The notes under the pieces were generated by a model. It was not told the DNA's origin, did not search any database, and worked only from the letters and a program-made list of their open reading frames with translations. From NCBI GenBank assembly GCA_017403825.1, contig JAFRDO010000079.1, positions 1-64,000 on the forward strand: a stretch of 64,000 bases of DNA, written 5' to 3'. The position numbers and the translations under genes were made by a program. This document shows, in pieces, positions 15,267-23,245 of the stretch. Source of the stretch: Kiritimatiellia bacterium (GTDB lineage: Bacteria; Verrucomicrobiota; Kiritimatiellia; RFP12; UBA1067). Position 1 is the first letter of the stretch, and each line of letters begins with the position of its first letter.

Positions 15267-15653
15267 ATGAAAAGAATGTCGAAGGGTTTTACCCTCGTGG
15301 AAATCATGATCGTGGTCGCCATCATCGCCATTTTGGCCGCTGTTGCGATCCCGAACTTCGTAAAGTATCGCAAGACTGCGCAGATGAATGCCTGCATTAG
15401 CAATTTGAAGCAGATTCAGGCGGCGTGTGAGCAGTGCAAGCTCGCTGGCAAGGAAGTTAATACGGCGAATGTCATCGGCAACGACAAGTACATCAAGGTC
15501 ATGCCGAAGTGCCCGGCGACCAGTGTTGAATATACTCTTCCGACAGGCGATGACGATCCTGTGTGTCCAAATCCGGAGACGGCAGGGTCCGACTATAAGC
15601 ACGTTTTGCCAACTGCAGCGGAGGCGTCTAGCAGCACTGGCGGCGGCGAATAA
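15267..15653 (+). CDS. pilA: Major type IV pilin (PilA-like)
   Basis: A 128-residue prepilin. Short basic leader MKRMSKG, prepilin peptidase site G7/F8, Glu at mature position 5 (E12), and a long hydrophobic N-terminal helix (VEIMIVVAIIAILAAVAIPNF region). The globular domain has cysteines at about 43, 56, 75 and 95, likely forming disulfides. Shine-Dalgarno AGAAAGGAAC precedes the ATG. A sigma-54 promoter upstream and a strong terminator downstream make it monocistronic and probably highly expressed. Confidence 0.92.
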   Translation: MKRMSKGFTLVEIMIVVAIIAILAAVAIPNFVKYRKTAQMNACISNLKQIQAACEQCKLAGKEVNTANVIGNDKYIKVMPKCPATSVEYTLPTGDDDPVCPNPETAGSDYKHVLPTAAEASSSTGGGE

Positions 15654-15681
15654 TCGTTTGCAGTAAGCCAATGATAGCGAA

Positions 15682-15718
15682 AGGGCGGTCTCGATCGAGG
15701 CCGCCTTTTTTGTTTTGA
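15682..15718 (+). terminator. Rho-independent terminator of the pilin gene
   Basis: GC-rich hairpin GGCGG(TCTCGATCGAGG)CCGCC followed by TTTTTTGTTTT. Confidence 0.9.
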
Positions 15719-15739
15719 GTTGGAATCGTCGAGAGCGTG

Positions 15740-15843
15740 AACGGGGAAACGGAGATTCCGGATAGCCCGGAGATTCCGGGGAATGGCGGCGGCCGAGCGG
15801 GGCGATGAAACGGAGATTTCGGAAAATCCGGAATTACCGGAGG
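15740..15843. repeat. CCGGAAT/ATTCCGG-rich palindromic repeats left of broken genes
   Basis: The motif GGAGATTCCGG occurs at about 15750 and 15767, a third version GGAGATTTCGG at about 15809, then GGAAAATCCGGAATTACCGG. The core CGGAAAATCCGG recurs inverted at 16637-16648 on the far side of the two pseudogenes, so the pair brackets them. Confidence 0.6.
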
Positions 15844-15892
15844 GGAGAGGCAATTTCTCCGAGACAGGAGGTTTTTTGGTATAATGTTCACC

Positions 15893-16240
15893 ATGGTAAA
15901 TTTGACGAAGATAAAGTTAAACTACTGCAACGGGCGGCCGAGCGTTTTGCGCAAGGCGACCGTTTTTAAAGAGCTCAATTTCTATAAGCGCAGCGAGATC
16001 TTGTATTAGCTGACAGTCGTTTTCTGTCGCCGGTTTCTTCCGAAATACGGCGACCGCACCGTCGATCAGATGACGCAGGCCGCGCGTTCCACAAAGCAGA
16101 ATATCATCGAAGGCTACTCCGACGTCCAGACCTCTTTCGAGACAGAGATCAAGCTTCTCGGTGTCGCCCGAGGATCGAACCAAGAGCTGCTGGCAGACTA
16201 CCAGGATTATCGAGGCTTTGGGCATTCGTGCGGGTCGCAG
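15893..16240 (+). pseudogene. Broken four-helix-bundle (S23-type) gene
   Basis: The reading frame starts 7 nt after TATAAT (leaderless arrangement), is interrupted by TAG at 16007-16009, and continues in the same frame with VVFCRRFLPKYGDRTVDQMTQ and ARSTKQNIIEGYSDVQTSFE. That is clearly homologous to the intact gene at 45575 (identical GDRTVDQMTQAARS core). Homology ends near 16240 where a large palindrome begins; the C-terminal suffix domain is missing. One in-frame stop plus truncation mark it as a pseudogene. Confidence 0.8.
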
Positions 16241-16254
16241 AGGCCGCAGAATAT

Positions 16255-16350
16255 GCGGACGATTCCGATTGTCGTCGCCCCCGCGTGTGGCAACACGATT
16301 GCGCATCTATTCCCTCTCGGTCGCGCGGGCGACAATCGGAATGGTCCGCG
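16255..16350. repeat. Large palindrome between two broken genes
   Basis: The left arm GCGGACGATTCCGATTGTCG (from 16255) matches the reverse complement of the right arm ending at 16350 over about 27 bp with one 3-base bulge and one mismatch; the loop is about 36 nt. The arms continue less perfectly outward. Reading the two strands gives nearly the same peptide (RTIPIV) in opposite directions. Confidence 0.8.
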
Positions 16351-16633
16351 GTGTAGCGAACATCCTGAATCTCTGCAGGTCGCACGGTTCCACGGACTTC
16401 GCTTCGATGACGAGGCAATCGTCTACAAGGAGATCGCATCTGAGCTTCTCGTCAAAGGTCGTGCCCATGTAGGAGACTGTCACACTTTTCTCTCGCTCTA
16501 CCGTGTGCCCTGCAACTTTCAGCGCCTGTTCGAGGCATTTCACATAGATGGACTCCAGAACTCCAGGTCCAAAGTGCCTGTGCACTGCGAACTCTGCGAC
16601 TAAACCCGTAAATCCCACAGCCCACAAACCCAT
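16307..16633 (-). pseudogene. Truncated GxxExxY-family gene
   Basis: The N-terminal two thirds match GxxExxY proteins (PD-(D/E)xK-like): AVHRHFGPGVLESIY, then LRCDLLVDDCLVIEAKSVE, with the acidic D and E-x-K residues present. After SVEPCDLQRF the expected HxxQ(V/L)LTYLR C-terminal part is replaced by residues encoded in the palindrome at 16255-16350, then a stop. It is therefore truncated by the palindrome. The longer open frame to 16996 runs antisense through the DRTGG gene and is not credible. Confidence 0.65.
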
Positions 16634-16672
16634 TACCGGATTTTCCGGAAACCGGGAGGCCTGATTTTTTGA

Positions 16673-16678
16673 TATAAT
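16673..16678 (+). promoter_or_regulatory. -10 box of the DRTGG gene
   Basis: TATAAT ends 7 nt before the ATG at 16686, and no Shine-Dalgarno fits between, so a leaderless mRNA is predicted. The -35 region falls inside the CCGGATTTTCCGG palindrome. Confidence 0.55.
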
Positions 16679-16685
16679 ACGCAAT

Positions 16686-17033
16686 ATGAAAATCGCTGAT
16701 ATCGTGAAGACGCTGGACGGCACGCTAGTCGCCGGCGGAGATTCCGGGAGAACCGTCGGGGCGGTGGTCGCCAACGACCTCATGAGCGACGTGCTGCTGA
16801 ACGACTCCGAGGACATACTGCTCCTGACGTCGCTGGCCAGCGACCAGGCGATCCGCACTGCCAACATCGTAGGCGCGATGGCGGTAGTGGTGCACAACGC
16901 CAAGCCCCTGCCGCAGACGATGTGCCAGGTGGCGGACACGCTGGGCATTCCGCTCATCTCCTCGCCGTTGTCGAAGTATGAGTCGTGCGTGCGCATTCAC
17001 GACTTCCTCAAGCAGGAGGCGGGAGAGGGCTGA
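16686..17033 (+). CDS. DRTGG-domain protein
   Basis: A 115-residue stand-alone DRTGG domain (MKIADIV...GAVVANDLMSDVL...LLLTSLAS...AMAVVVHNAKPLP...ADTLGIPLISSP). In Clostridia, Thermotogae and similar anaerobes such proteins sit beside CBS/ATPase proteins and [FeFe]-hydrogenase subunits. The role is regulatory but not established. The next gene, a CBS-ATPase, starts 14 nt after the stop, matching that conserved pairing. No hydrogenase gene is visible here. Confidence 0.8.
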   Translation: MKIADIVKTLDGTLVAGGDSGRTVGAVVANDLMSDVLLNDSEDILLLTSLASDQAIRTANIVGAMAVVVHNAKPLPQTMCQVADTLGIPLISSPLSKYESCVRIHDFLKQEAGEG

Positions 17034-17047
17034 CGGGTTCCCCGGCG

Positions 17048-18079
17048 ATGGACTACGAGCCGAAGATCCTAAGCGGCGGCGACAGCCGTAGCGACGACCA
17101 GATAATGGCCGAGCATGATGGGCGCGGGAAGGGCGCGGCGTCCGCGTTCCCCGGCGCCGAGGACTCTCCGCTCGTCATCATGGAGCTTCTGCAGCGGCTG
17201 CGCGTCAAGGACGTTATGCGCGGCCACGACATCATCTCGGTCGTGCGTACCGATTCGATGCGCTTCGCCCAGAACCTGATGAAGCGCAACCACATCTCGG
17301 GCGTGCCGGTCGTCGAGGAGAAGCGCCTGTTCGGAATCGTCTCTGTAAACGACATCATAAAGGCTCTCGAGGGCGGGTGGATATCCGAGCCATGCCAGCG
17401 GCACATGACGACAAGCCTCGTCGTGCTTGAAGAAGACATGCCGCTCGCCTTCGCCATCAAGTTTTTCCAGAACTACACGTTCGGGCGCTTCCCCGTGCTC
17501 AACAAGGACCGCGACCTTGTCGGCATCGTATCCCAGCGCGACGTGACGCGCGTTCTCATGCAGGAGCTGACGCGCGAGGTGGCCCGTCTCGAGGGCCGCG
17601 CCCCGTCGCCACAGGAGCGCGAGCGTCAGCCGCGCAGCGAAGGCGCGTTGCCATACTATTCGATGCGCCAGTTCGTGGTCGTGCGTAACGACCTTTCCAG
17701 CGCAGGCAAGGCGGCTAACGAAATCAAGAAGATGATGAAGGACGCCGGCATAGACGCGAAGATCGTGCGTCGCGTCGCCGTCGCCGCCTACGAGCTTGAG
17801 ATAAACGTCTGCATACATTCGCTCGGCGGCACGATCACCTTCATACTCGACACTGAGAAGGCTACGGTGATCGCCAAGGACCGCGGGCCCGGCATCAAGG
17901 ACGTCGACTGGGCCTGCCAGGACGGCACGTCGACGGCGAACGACTGGATCAGGTCGATGGGCTTCGGCGCCGGCATGGGCCTTGCGAACTCCAAGCGAGT
18001 GGCGGACAGCTTCAGCATACAGTCGAAGGTGCCGTCCGGCACGACCGTGGCATGTGAATTCTCATTGGGGAAGTCATGA
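17048..18079 (+). CDS. CBS-domain pair fused to RsbW/RsbT-like ATPase
   Basis: A 343-residue fusion. Two CBS motifs (about residues 50-180) carry HISGVPVVEEKRLFGIVSVNDI and GRFPVLNKDRDLVGIVSQRDV. The C-terminal GHKL ATPase (about 210-343) has the N box YELEINVCIHS, the G1 box KDRGPGI, and GFGAGMGLAN as G2. Such proteins may be anti-sigma kinases gated by adenine nucleotides bound at the CBS pair (inference). The start at 17048 is used because upstream codons overlap the DRTGG gene. The stop overlaps the mutarotase ORF (ATGA). Confidence 0.82.
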   Translation: MDYEPKILSGGDSRSDDQIMAEHDGRGKGAASAFPGAEDSPLVIMELLQRLRVKDVMRGHDIISVVRTDSMRFAQNLMKRNHISGVPVVEEKRLFGIVSVNDIIKALEGGWISEPCQRHMTTSLVVLEEDMPLAFAIKFFQNYTFGRFPVLNKDRDLVGIVSQRDVTRVLMQELTREVARLEGRAPSPQERERQPRSEGALPYYSMRQFVVVRNDLSSAGKAANEIKKMMKDAGIDAKIVRRVAVAAYELEINVCIHSLGGTITFILDTEKATVIAKDRGPGIKDVDWACQDGTSTANDWIRSMGFGAGMGLANSKRVADSFSIQSKVPSGTTVACEFSLGKS

Positions 18080-19086
18080 CCGAAGCAACGACAGGTACTG
18101 CAGTCCGCATGCTGGCGCTTGCCGCGCTGGCGCTGACGCTCGGCTGCGAAACAAGAAGAGGAGGGGACATGGGCATTGACGAGTTGAACGCGAAGTTCGG
18201 GGCTCCGGGGCGGATAGTTTTCCGCCAGGGGTTCGCCGGTTATCCGGAGGCGGTCATCGCCAACCAGTACGGCGCGGCGGAGATCGCGCTTCTTGGGGCG
18301 AACGTGCTGTCGTACAGGCCGACGGGAATGGGCGAGACGATTTTCCGTCCGGCAAAGCGCGACTACAACCGCGGCGACAAGTTCCACGGCGGCGTTCCCG
18401 TCTGCTGGCCGCAGTTCGGAAGGCTGTTCTCGAAGGACCTGCCGCCGCATGGCTTTGCGAGCAAGATGGTCTTTGAGGTTCGCGGGACTGAATATACCGA
18501 GGAGAAGACCGAGGTGACGCTCGGCATTCGTTCCGACGCTGACACGCGGTCGATCTGGCCGCACGACTTCGACCTGGAGGTGAAGGTGTCCGTGTCGATG
18601 AAGCTCAATCTCTCGATGAAGACGACGAACACCGGCGGCGAGCCGTTCGACTTCAGCTGCGGCTTCCATCCGTATTTCCGCCTGCGCGACCGCGACAAGA
18701 CTGTGGTGCGCGGGCTTGACGGCGCGCAGTTCGTGGACGGCACGACGCCGGAGTTCCGCGAAGGCGTGCAGTCCGGCGACCTGCGCCTCACCTTCGCGCC
18801 CGACCACATCTTCACGGCGGGCGACGCCGCGCGGCACGAGTACGCGATTCTCGACGAGGAGGCCGGCCGCGCCGTCGCGATCGCCTCTCGCGGCAACGGC
18901 AAGACGGTAGTGTGGAACGTTGGCGACGAGAGCCTGCCGGACCTTGTGGCGGACGACTGGCGCAAGTTCATCTGCGTCGAGCCGGTGAGCGACTGGCCGG
19001 GCGGCCACACGCTCGCTCCGGGCGCATCCTACACGCTGGAGATGGCTATACAGACTTCATTGAAGACAAACGAGGGAGCACGATAA
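18076..19086 (+). CDS. D-hexose-6-phosphate mutarotase / aldose 1-epimerase-like protein
   Basis: A 336-residue frame. From MGIDELNAKFG on, it matches YeaD-type mutarotases: GGVPVCWPQFG, HGFASKMVFEV, FSCGFHPYF, and the late CVEPVSDWPGGHTLAPG with the catalytic glutamate. The first 31 residues look like a lipoprotein signal (LALAALALTLGC, possible lipid-Cys at about 24). A perfect Shine-Dalgarno (AGGAGGGG) precedes an internal ATG at 18170, which would give the ordinary cytoplasmic 305-residue enzyme. Either start may be used. The upstream stop overlaps the first ATG. Confidence 0.85.
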   Translation: MTEATTGTAVRMLALAALALTLGCETRRGGDMGIDELNAKFGAPGRIVFRQGFAGYPEAVIANQYGAAEIALLGANVLSYRPTGMGETIFRPAKRDYNRGDKFHGGVPVCWPQFGRLFSKDLPPHGFASKMVFEVRGTEYTEEKTEVTLGIRSDADTRSIWPHDFDLEVKVSVSMKLNLSMKTTNTGGEPFDFSCGFHPYFRLRDRDKTVVRGLDGAQFVDGTTPEFREGVQSGDLRLTFAPDHIFTAGDAARHEYAILDEEAGRAVAIASRGNGKTVVWNVGDESLPDLVADDWRKFICVEPVSDWPGGHTLAPGASYTLEMAIQTSLKTNEGAR

Positions 19087-19087
19087 G

Positions 19088-20662
19088 ATGGAAATCAAGT
19101 CAGACCTGAAGCAATGGTATGCGATATCCTGTCCAACGACGGGACTACGCTTTGACGCGCGGACGCTCGAGCTGCTCGACGCCAACCGCGACGGCAACAT
19201 ACGCACGGAGGAGGTGCAGGCCGCTCTTGCGTTCCTGAAGGAGCGAGGCGTCGAGCCGGAGCAGCTTGCCGAGCCGGATCCAGAGGCGGAGGCAAAGCTC
19301 GCCGACGTGCTGAAGCGCATCGAGGAGCTGGAGAAGGCCGAGCCTTCCGAGGCCGACAAGAAGGCTCTCGCCGACTGGGAGGCCGAGGGACGCAAGCCCG
19401 AGATTGCGGTCTGCGGCGACGCGACAGCCGCGGCAGACGCCGCGCTTGCCGCGGTCGAGCCGATCGTGGACGCGTTCTTCACTCCGCCGGACGACATGCC
19501 GCTCGTGACGGACGAGCCGGACAAGACGCTGCCGTTGCGCGACCACCTCAACCCGAAGCACGTGGAGGCGATCATCGACTTCGCCGAGAAGTGCGTGAAG
19601 CCGGTTCTCGGCGAGCGCGAGGCGATTTCGCGCCTCGAGTGGAAGAAGGTGAAGGCGGCGTTCGCGCCCTACCGCGCGTGGGCGGCGGCGAAGCCCGTCG
19701 CGAGCGCGCCGGAGAAGGCCGGGCTCGAGGCTGAGGAGCGTCTCGTGCGCTACCGCATGAACCTCGGGGAGTTCCTTGAGAACTACGTCACGATGGACCG
19801 TCTCTACGGCGGCAAGGACTGGGCGATGTTCCAGACGGGCATCCTGCGCATCGACGGCAAGGAGCTGAACCTCTGCTTCCACGTGGCGTCAGAGGCGGCT
19901 CACTCCGCGCTTTCCGGGCGTTCCGAGTGCTGCGTGATCTACCTGAAGCTGACGCGTCCCGAGGAGGGCGCGGAACGCACGATCTGCGCGGTCGTCACAG
20001 CCGGCACGGTGGGCGGGCTGTACGTTGGCCGCAACGGCGTGTTCTACGACCGCGACGGACGCAACTGGCAGGCGACGATAACGAAGGTCGTCGAGGCGCA
20101 GGTTTCGCTGGCAGAGGCGTTCTGGGCACCGTGGAAGAAACTTGGCACGGCAATCTCCGGAGCTGTGAAGAAGTTCCTGGGCGAGCGCGAGGCGGCGGCG
20201 GACGCGAAGCTCGCCGCCGGGGCGCAGAACGTGACCGCCGGCAAGAAGGACGGAGCGTCCGGCGCGGGCGGCGCGGCGCTTGCCAGCTCTGTTGTGGCCA
20301 TCGGCATTGGCATCGGCATGGTCGGTGCGGCGGCGGCCAGCCTGATGGCGGCCGTGAAGGGCATGGGGCCGTGGCAGATGGTGCTTGCGATACTCGCGAT
20401 AATCCTCATCGTGTCGCTGCCGAGCGTGATCCTCACGTGGTTCAAGCTGCGCCGCCGCGACCTCGGGGCGATCCTGAACGCTGGCGGCTGGGCGATCAAC
20501 CGCCGTATGCGCTTCTCGATGAAGCGGGCGCGCGGGTTCACGAAGTGCGCCCGCACGTCGGAGTGGTGGCTCTACGTGCTGCTGGCCGTGATCTTGCTTG
20601 GGCTGATTGCCTACACGGCATACCAAATCTACATCCGCCTGCCGGTTGCGGCTGCGGCCTGA
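19088..20662 (+). CDS. EF-hand-containing membrane protein of unknown function
   Basis: A 524-residue protein I do not recognise. Near the N-terminus is a full 12-residue EF-hand loop, DANRDGNIRTEE (about residues 31-42), predicting one calcium site. A charged helical region follows (55-105). After a soluble core (about 160-370) come hydrophobic segments near 395-425, 430-455 and 490-515, so the C-terminus is membrane-embedded, with a basic loop between. Shine-Dalgarno GAGGGAGC precedes the ATG one base after the mutarotase stop. The pseudopilin operon follows at 28 nt, so it may serve the secretion system. Confidence 0.7.
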   Translation: MEIKSDLKQWYAISCPTTGLRFDARTLELLDANRDGNIRTEEVQAALAFLKERGVEPEQLAEPDPEAEAKLADVLKRIEELEKAEPSEADKKALADWEAEGRKPEIAVCGDATAAADAALAAVEPIVDAFFTPPDDMPLVTDEPDKTLPLRDHLNPKHVEAIIDFAEKCVKPVLGEREAISRLEWKKVKAAFAPYRAWAAAKPVASAPEKAGLEAEERLVRYRMNLGEFLENYVTMDRLYGGKDWAMFQTGILRIDGKELNLCFHVASEAAHSALSGRSECCVIYLKLTRPEEGAERTICAVVTAGTVGGLYVGRNGVFYDRDGRNWQATITKVVEAQVSLAEAFWAPWKKLGTAISGAVKKFLGEREAAADAKLAAGAQNVTAGKKDGASGAGGAALASSVVAIGIGIGMVGAAAASLMAAVKGMGPWQMVLAILAIILIVSLPSVILTWFKLRRRDLGAILNAGGWAINRRMRFSMKRARGFTKCARTSEWWLYVLLAVILLGLIAYTAYQIYIRLPVAAAA

Positions 20663-20689
20663 TCGTCAAATGCAAAGGAGACAGTAAGA

Positions 20690-21109
20690 ATGAACAAGAG
20701 GGAAAACATGATTGTTGAGGCCGCGCGGCGCGGCTTCACGCTCGTCGAACTGCTGGTCGTGGTGTCGATCCTCGGCATTCTCGGCACGATTGCGGTGCAA
20801 AACGTGACGAAGCACATCGCCAAGACGCGCATCACAGCGGCGGAAGCCGGCGTTCGCGCCTTGCAGGAAGCCTGCACGTCGTACTACATACAGCACAAGA
20901 AGCTTCCGTCGAGCCTCGATCAGCTCATCGAGGGCGACGACCCGATCCTTGATGGCGGCGAGGGTGCGCTCTACGACCCTTGGGACAACAAGTACGAGCT
21001 TGAGGTCAAGGGCAAGAAGATCATCATCAAGTCCGCCGGCGAGGACGGCTCGATGGGCACCGAGGACGATATCCGCAGCGACATCAAGAAGAAGGCGGAG
21101 AAAGAATAA
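20690..21109 (+). CDS. gspG: Type II secretion major pseudopilin GspG
   Basis: A 139-residue pseudopilin. The prepilin peptidase site is G15/F16, with Glu at mature +5 (E20), then a hydrophobic helix. The C-terminal part has the GspG hallmarks DPWDNKYEL and SAGEDGSMGTEDDI, including the calcium-binding loop residues. It forms the shaft of the periplasmic pseudopilus. It is first of five pseudopilin-type genes with short or overlapping junctions. Confidence 0.95.
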   Translation: MNKRENMIVEAARRGFTLVELLVVVSILGILGTIAVQNVTKHIAKTRITAAEAGVRALQEACTSYYIQHKKLPSSLDQLIEGDDPILDGGEGALYDPWDNKYELEVKGKKIIIKSAGEDGSMGTEDDIRSDIKKKAEKE

Positions 21110-21119
21110 GGGAGCTGGC

Positions 21120-21968
21120 GTGGGGCGCAGGGCGTTCACCCTGATCGAGCTGCTGGTGGTCGTGGCGATCATCGGCATCATGACGACGGCGGCTGTCCTG
21201 AGCGTCACCTCGGGCCAGCGCGCCGTGCGTATCAAGGGCGCGACGCGCGACGTGTTCGCCGCGATCCGCCGGGCGCGCTCCACCGCCCTCGTCACGCAGC
21301 AGCCCGCCATCATCACCTACTCGAACGACACGGTGGACGGCGAGCCGATTGTGAAGATCGAGATAACGTCGGCGAAGCTATTCGACTCGGGCGTTGACCG
21401 TTCGCAGGTACAGACGTTGACGGGAGCGCCTCTGAACTTCGGTTCGACAAGGGAATCGCAGCGGGCTTCGTCCGGAAAGGAAGGCGCCGCAAAGGGGCGG
21501 CAGTCCGAGAATGAGAACGAGGACGGCCGCACGGTCGATGAGATACTTTTCGCCCCGATCGACGAGGACGTCGTGCGCGGAATGAGGATTAAGGTGCTGA
21601 CCGGCGACGCGCTTCCGGCGAACGCCGGCGTCACGGAGGAGCGGACCAAGCCGAAGATATCCGTGTTCTCCAACGTGGACTACCTGCTCGGGCGGTTCAA
21701 GGACGCGAAGGCCGAGGCTGCGAAGCAGGAGGCCGAGAAGGCTGCTGCTAACGGCGGCGCGGAGGAGAAGGACAAGGGATCTCAGCCTGCGGATGCGGCG
21801 GCGGAAGGTGAGGGGCCGGTCTCCATCGTCTGGGAGACGAACGGCCGCGTGGAGCCGCACCAGGTCTGGATATATCCGGACGGGGCACGGCCGGAGGACG
21901 GGCTTTCAATACGCGTTGACCGCTTCGGCGGAGCGAAGGTGGTGTCGGGTGACGGGCGGGAAGAATAG
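21120..21968 (+). CDS. gspH: Minor pseudopilin, GspH-like
   Basis: A 282-residue protein from a GTG start: MGRRAFTLIELLVVV with cleavage before F6 and Glu at mature +5. It has the GspH-like pattern of FAAIRRARSTAL in the second helix. Its length is well above the usual 150-190, with charged low-complexity inserts rich in Lys/Glu/Ala around residues 115-140 and 195-230. The longer frame from 20949 overlaps gspG and is rejected. It sits 10 nt after gspG. Confidence 0.82.
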   Translation: MGRRAFTLIELLVVVAIIGIMTTAAVLSVTSGQRAVRIKGATRDVFAAIRRARSTALVTQQPAIITYSNDTVDGEPIVKIEITSAKLFDSGVDRSQVQTLTGAPLNFGSTRESQRASSGKEGAAKGRQSENENEDGRTVDEILFAPIDEDVVRGMRIKVLTGDALPANAGVTEERTKPKISVFSNVDYLLGRFKDAKAEAAKQEAEKAAANGGAEEKDKGSQPADAAAEGEGPVSIVWETNGRVEPHQVWIYPDGARPEDGLSIRVDRFGGAKVVSGDGREE

Positions 21969-22416
21969 GGGCTTCACGCTGCTTGAGGTGCTGCTGGCCG
22001 CGCTCATTCTCGGGCTGGGGCTTACCGGCATTCTCGTCTCGATGAGCCAGGCGCAGAAGATGATGATGTCGTCCACCGAGCTCGAAACCGCGCAGGAGGT
22101 GATGGATCTCGGCGACATGGCGTATCCGCTGGAGGAGACGAAAGAGGAGGACGACCTTGACGTGCGCGAGACGAGGGCGACCGAGCTGTGGGACCTCGTG
22201 ACCGAGGAGCGCATGACGAGCGAGCAGCGCGAGAAGTTCCACGGCTACGTCTGGGAGCGGGAGAACCTCGACCGCAACATCTCCGAAGACGACGACAAGC
22301 GCATGAACGGGCTCCGCCGCGTGCGCATCACGGTAACGTGGGGCGAGCGCGGCCGGGGCAGTGGCAAGGCGGAGCGCGAGACTTACGTGACGCTCTGGAG
22401 GAAACCTGATGAGTAG
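21949..22416 (+). CDS. gspI: Minor pseudopilin, GspI-like
   Basis: A 155-residue protein from GTG at 21949: a short leader ending KNRG, cleavage before FTLLEVLLA, Glu at +5, and a hydrophobic helix containing LILGLGLTGIL. The rest is acidic with RRVRITVTWGERG, the beta strand before a positively charged turn as in GspI. It overlaps gspH by 20 nt and gspJ by 8 nt. Confidence 0.8.
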   Translation: MTGGKNRGFTLLEVLLAALILGLGLTGILVSMSQAQKMMMSSTELETAQEVMDLGDMAYPLEETKEEDDLDVRETRATELWDLVTEERMTSEQREKFHGYVWERENLDRNISEDDDKRMNGLRRVRITVTWGERGRGSGKAERETYVTLWRKPDE

Positions 22417-23245
22417 GGCGTTCACGACGATCGAGGTGCTGGTGGCGACGCTGCTCCTGGCAGTCGTCACCGCGCTTTCCGCGCTCACTTTCCAGGCCGT
22501 GTCGCGCGGCTGGCAGGTCTCCGCCGACTACATGGACAAGATGCAGCGCACCGATTATGCGCTCAACCAGGTGGTCTCGGGACTTCGCAGCATGTACTAT
22601 CCGCACGACGGCAAGCAGGACGACCGCTATGGTTTCGTGCTAGAGAACAACGGGGAAGGGGACAACCCGCGCAACTCCGACGTGATAACATGGTCGAAGA
22701 CAGGGCCTGCCATCGTCGGCACCAAGAACGCCATCGCCGACACCGTGCACCGGGTGCAGGTGATGGTGCTGGAGGAGGGCAATTCCGACTACCAGGAGGA
22801 GATACAGAAGACCGGGCTGTACGCCCGCCTCTGCGGCGACGCCGCGCTGAAGCCCAAGACCGGGGAAGGCGACGGCTCCACCGACGACACCGACTACACC
22901 TTCGCCAACGCCGACCTTTACCAGCCGGTCCTGATAGCTGACGGCGTAGTCGGCTTCAACTGCCGCGTCGTCAAGAAGGCCGAGGACATCAAGGGCGGCG
23001 CGGCGAATTCGGGCGAGAACGACATCAAAACGTTCGAGGACGAGTTCGCCGAGTCCAATTCCGTGCCGTACAAGGTGGAGCTTACGTTCCAGATAGAGAA
23101 GGCCGACGAGGAGTTCCGCTCACGGACGCAGCGCGCGCCGATGGTGCGCATAATCCGCATTCCGATTCACGAGCAGTCGCTTGACGGCGTCGCTCCGCCC
23201 TCAGACGCCAAAAAGGGCGGCAACAAGAAGGGAGGCAAGAAATGA
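22409..23245 (+). CDS. gspJ: Minor pseudopilin, GspJ-like
   Basis: A 278-residue protein: MSRAFTTIEVLVATLLLAVV with cleavage before F5 and Glu at mature +5, then AVSRGW, a classical GspJ helix pattern. It has a beta-rich C-terminal domain with PYKVELTFQIE near residues 220-232 and a Lys-rich end. It forms the pseudopilus tip with GspI and GspK. Overlaps with both neighbours point to coupled translation. Confidence 0.85.
   Translation: MSRAFTTIEVLVATLLLAVVTALSALTFQAVSRGWQVSADYMDKMQRTDYALNQVVSGLRSMYYPHDGKQDDRYGFVLENNGEGDNPRNSDVITWSKTGPAIVGTKNAIADTVHRVQVMVLEEGNSDYQEEIQKTGLYARLCGDAALKPKTGEGDGSTDDTDYTFANADLYQPVLIADGVVGFNCRVVKKAEDIKGGAANSGENDIKTFEDEFAESNSVPYKVELTFQIEKADEEFRSRTQRAPMVRIIRIPIHEQSLDGVAPPSDAKKGGNKKGGKK

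Noticed and set aside
16070..16603. 177-residue forward frame across the pseudogene block
   Set aside because: It joins the four-helix-bundle remnant to the palindrome and to antisense of the GxxExxY remnant; this is a fortuitous fusion, not a gene.
16634..16996. N-terminal extension of the GxxExxY reverse frame
   Set aside because: It runs antisense through the DRTGG gene; the family N-terminus begins near 16633.
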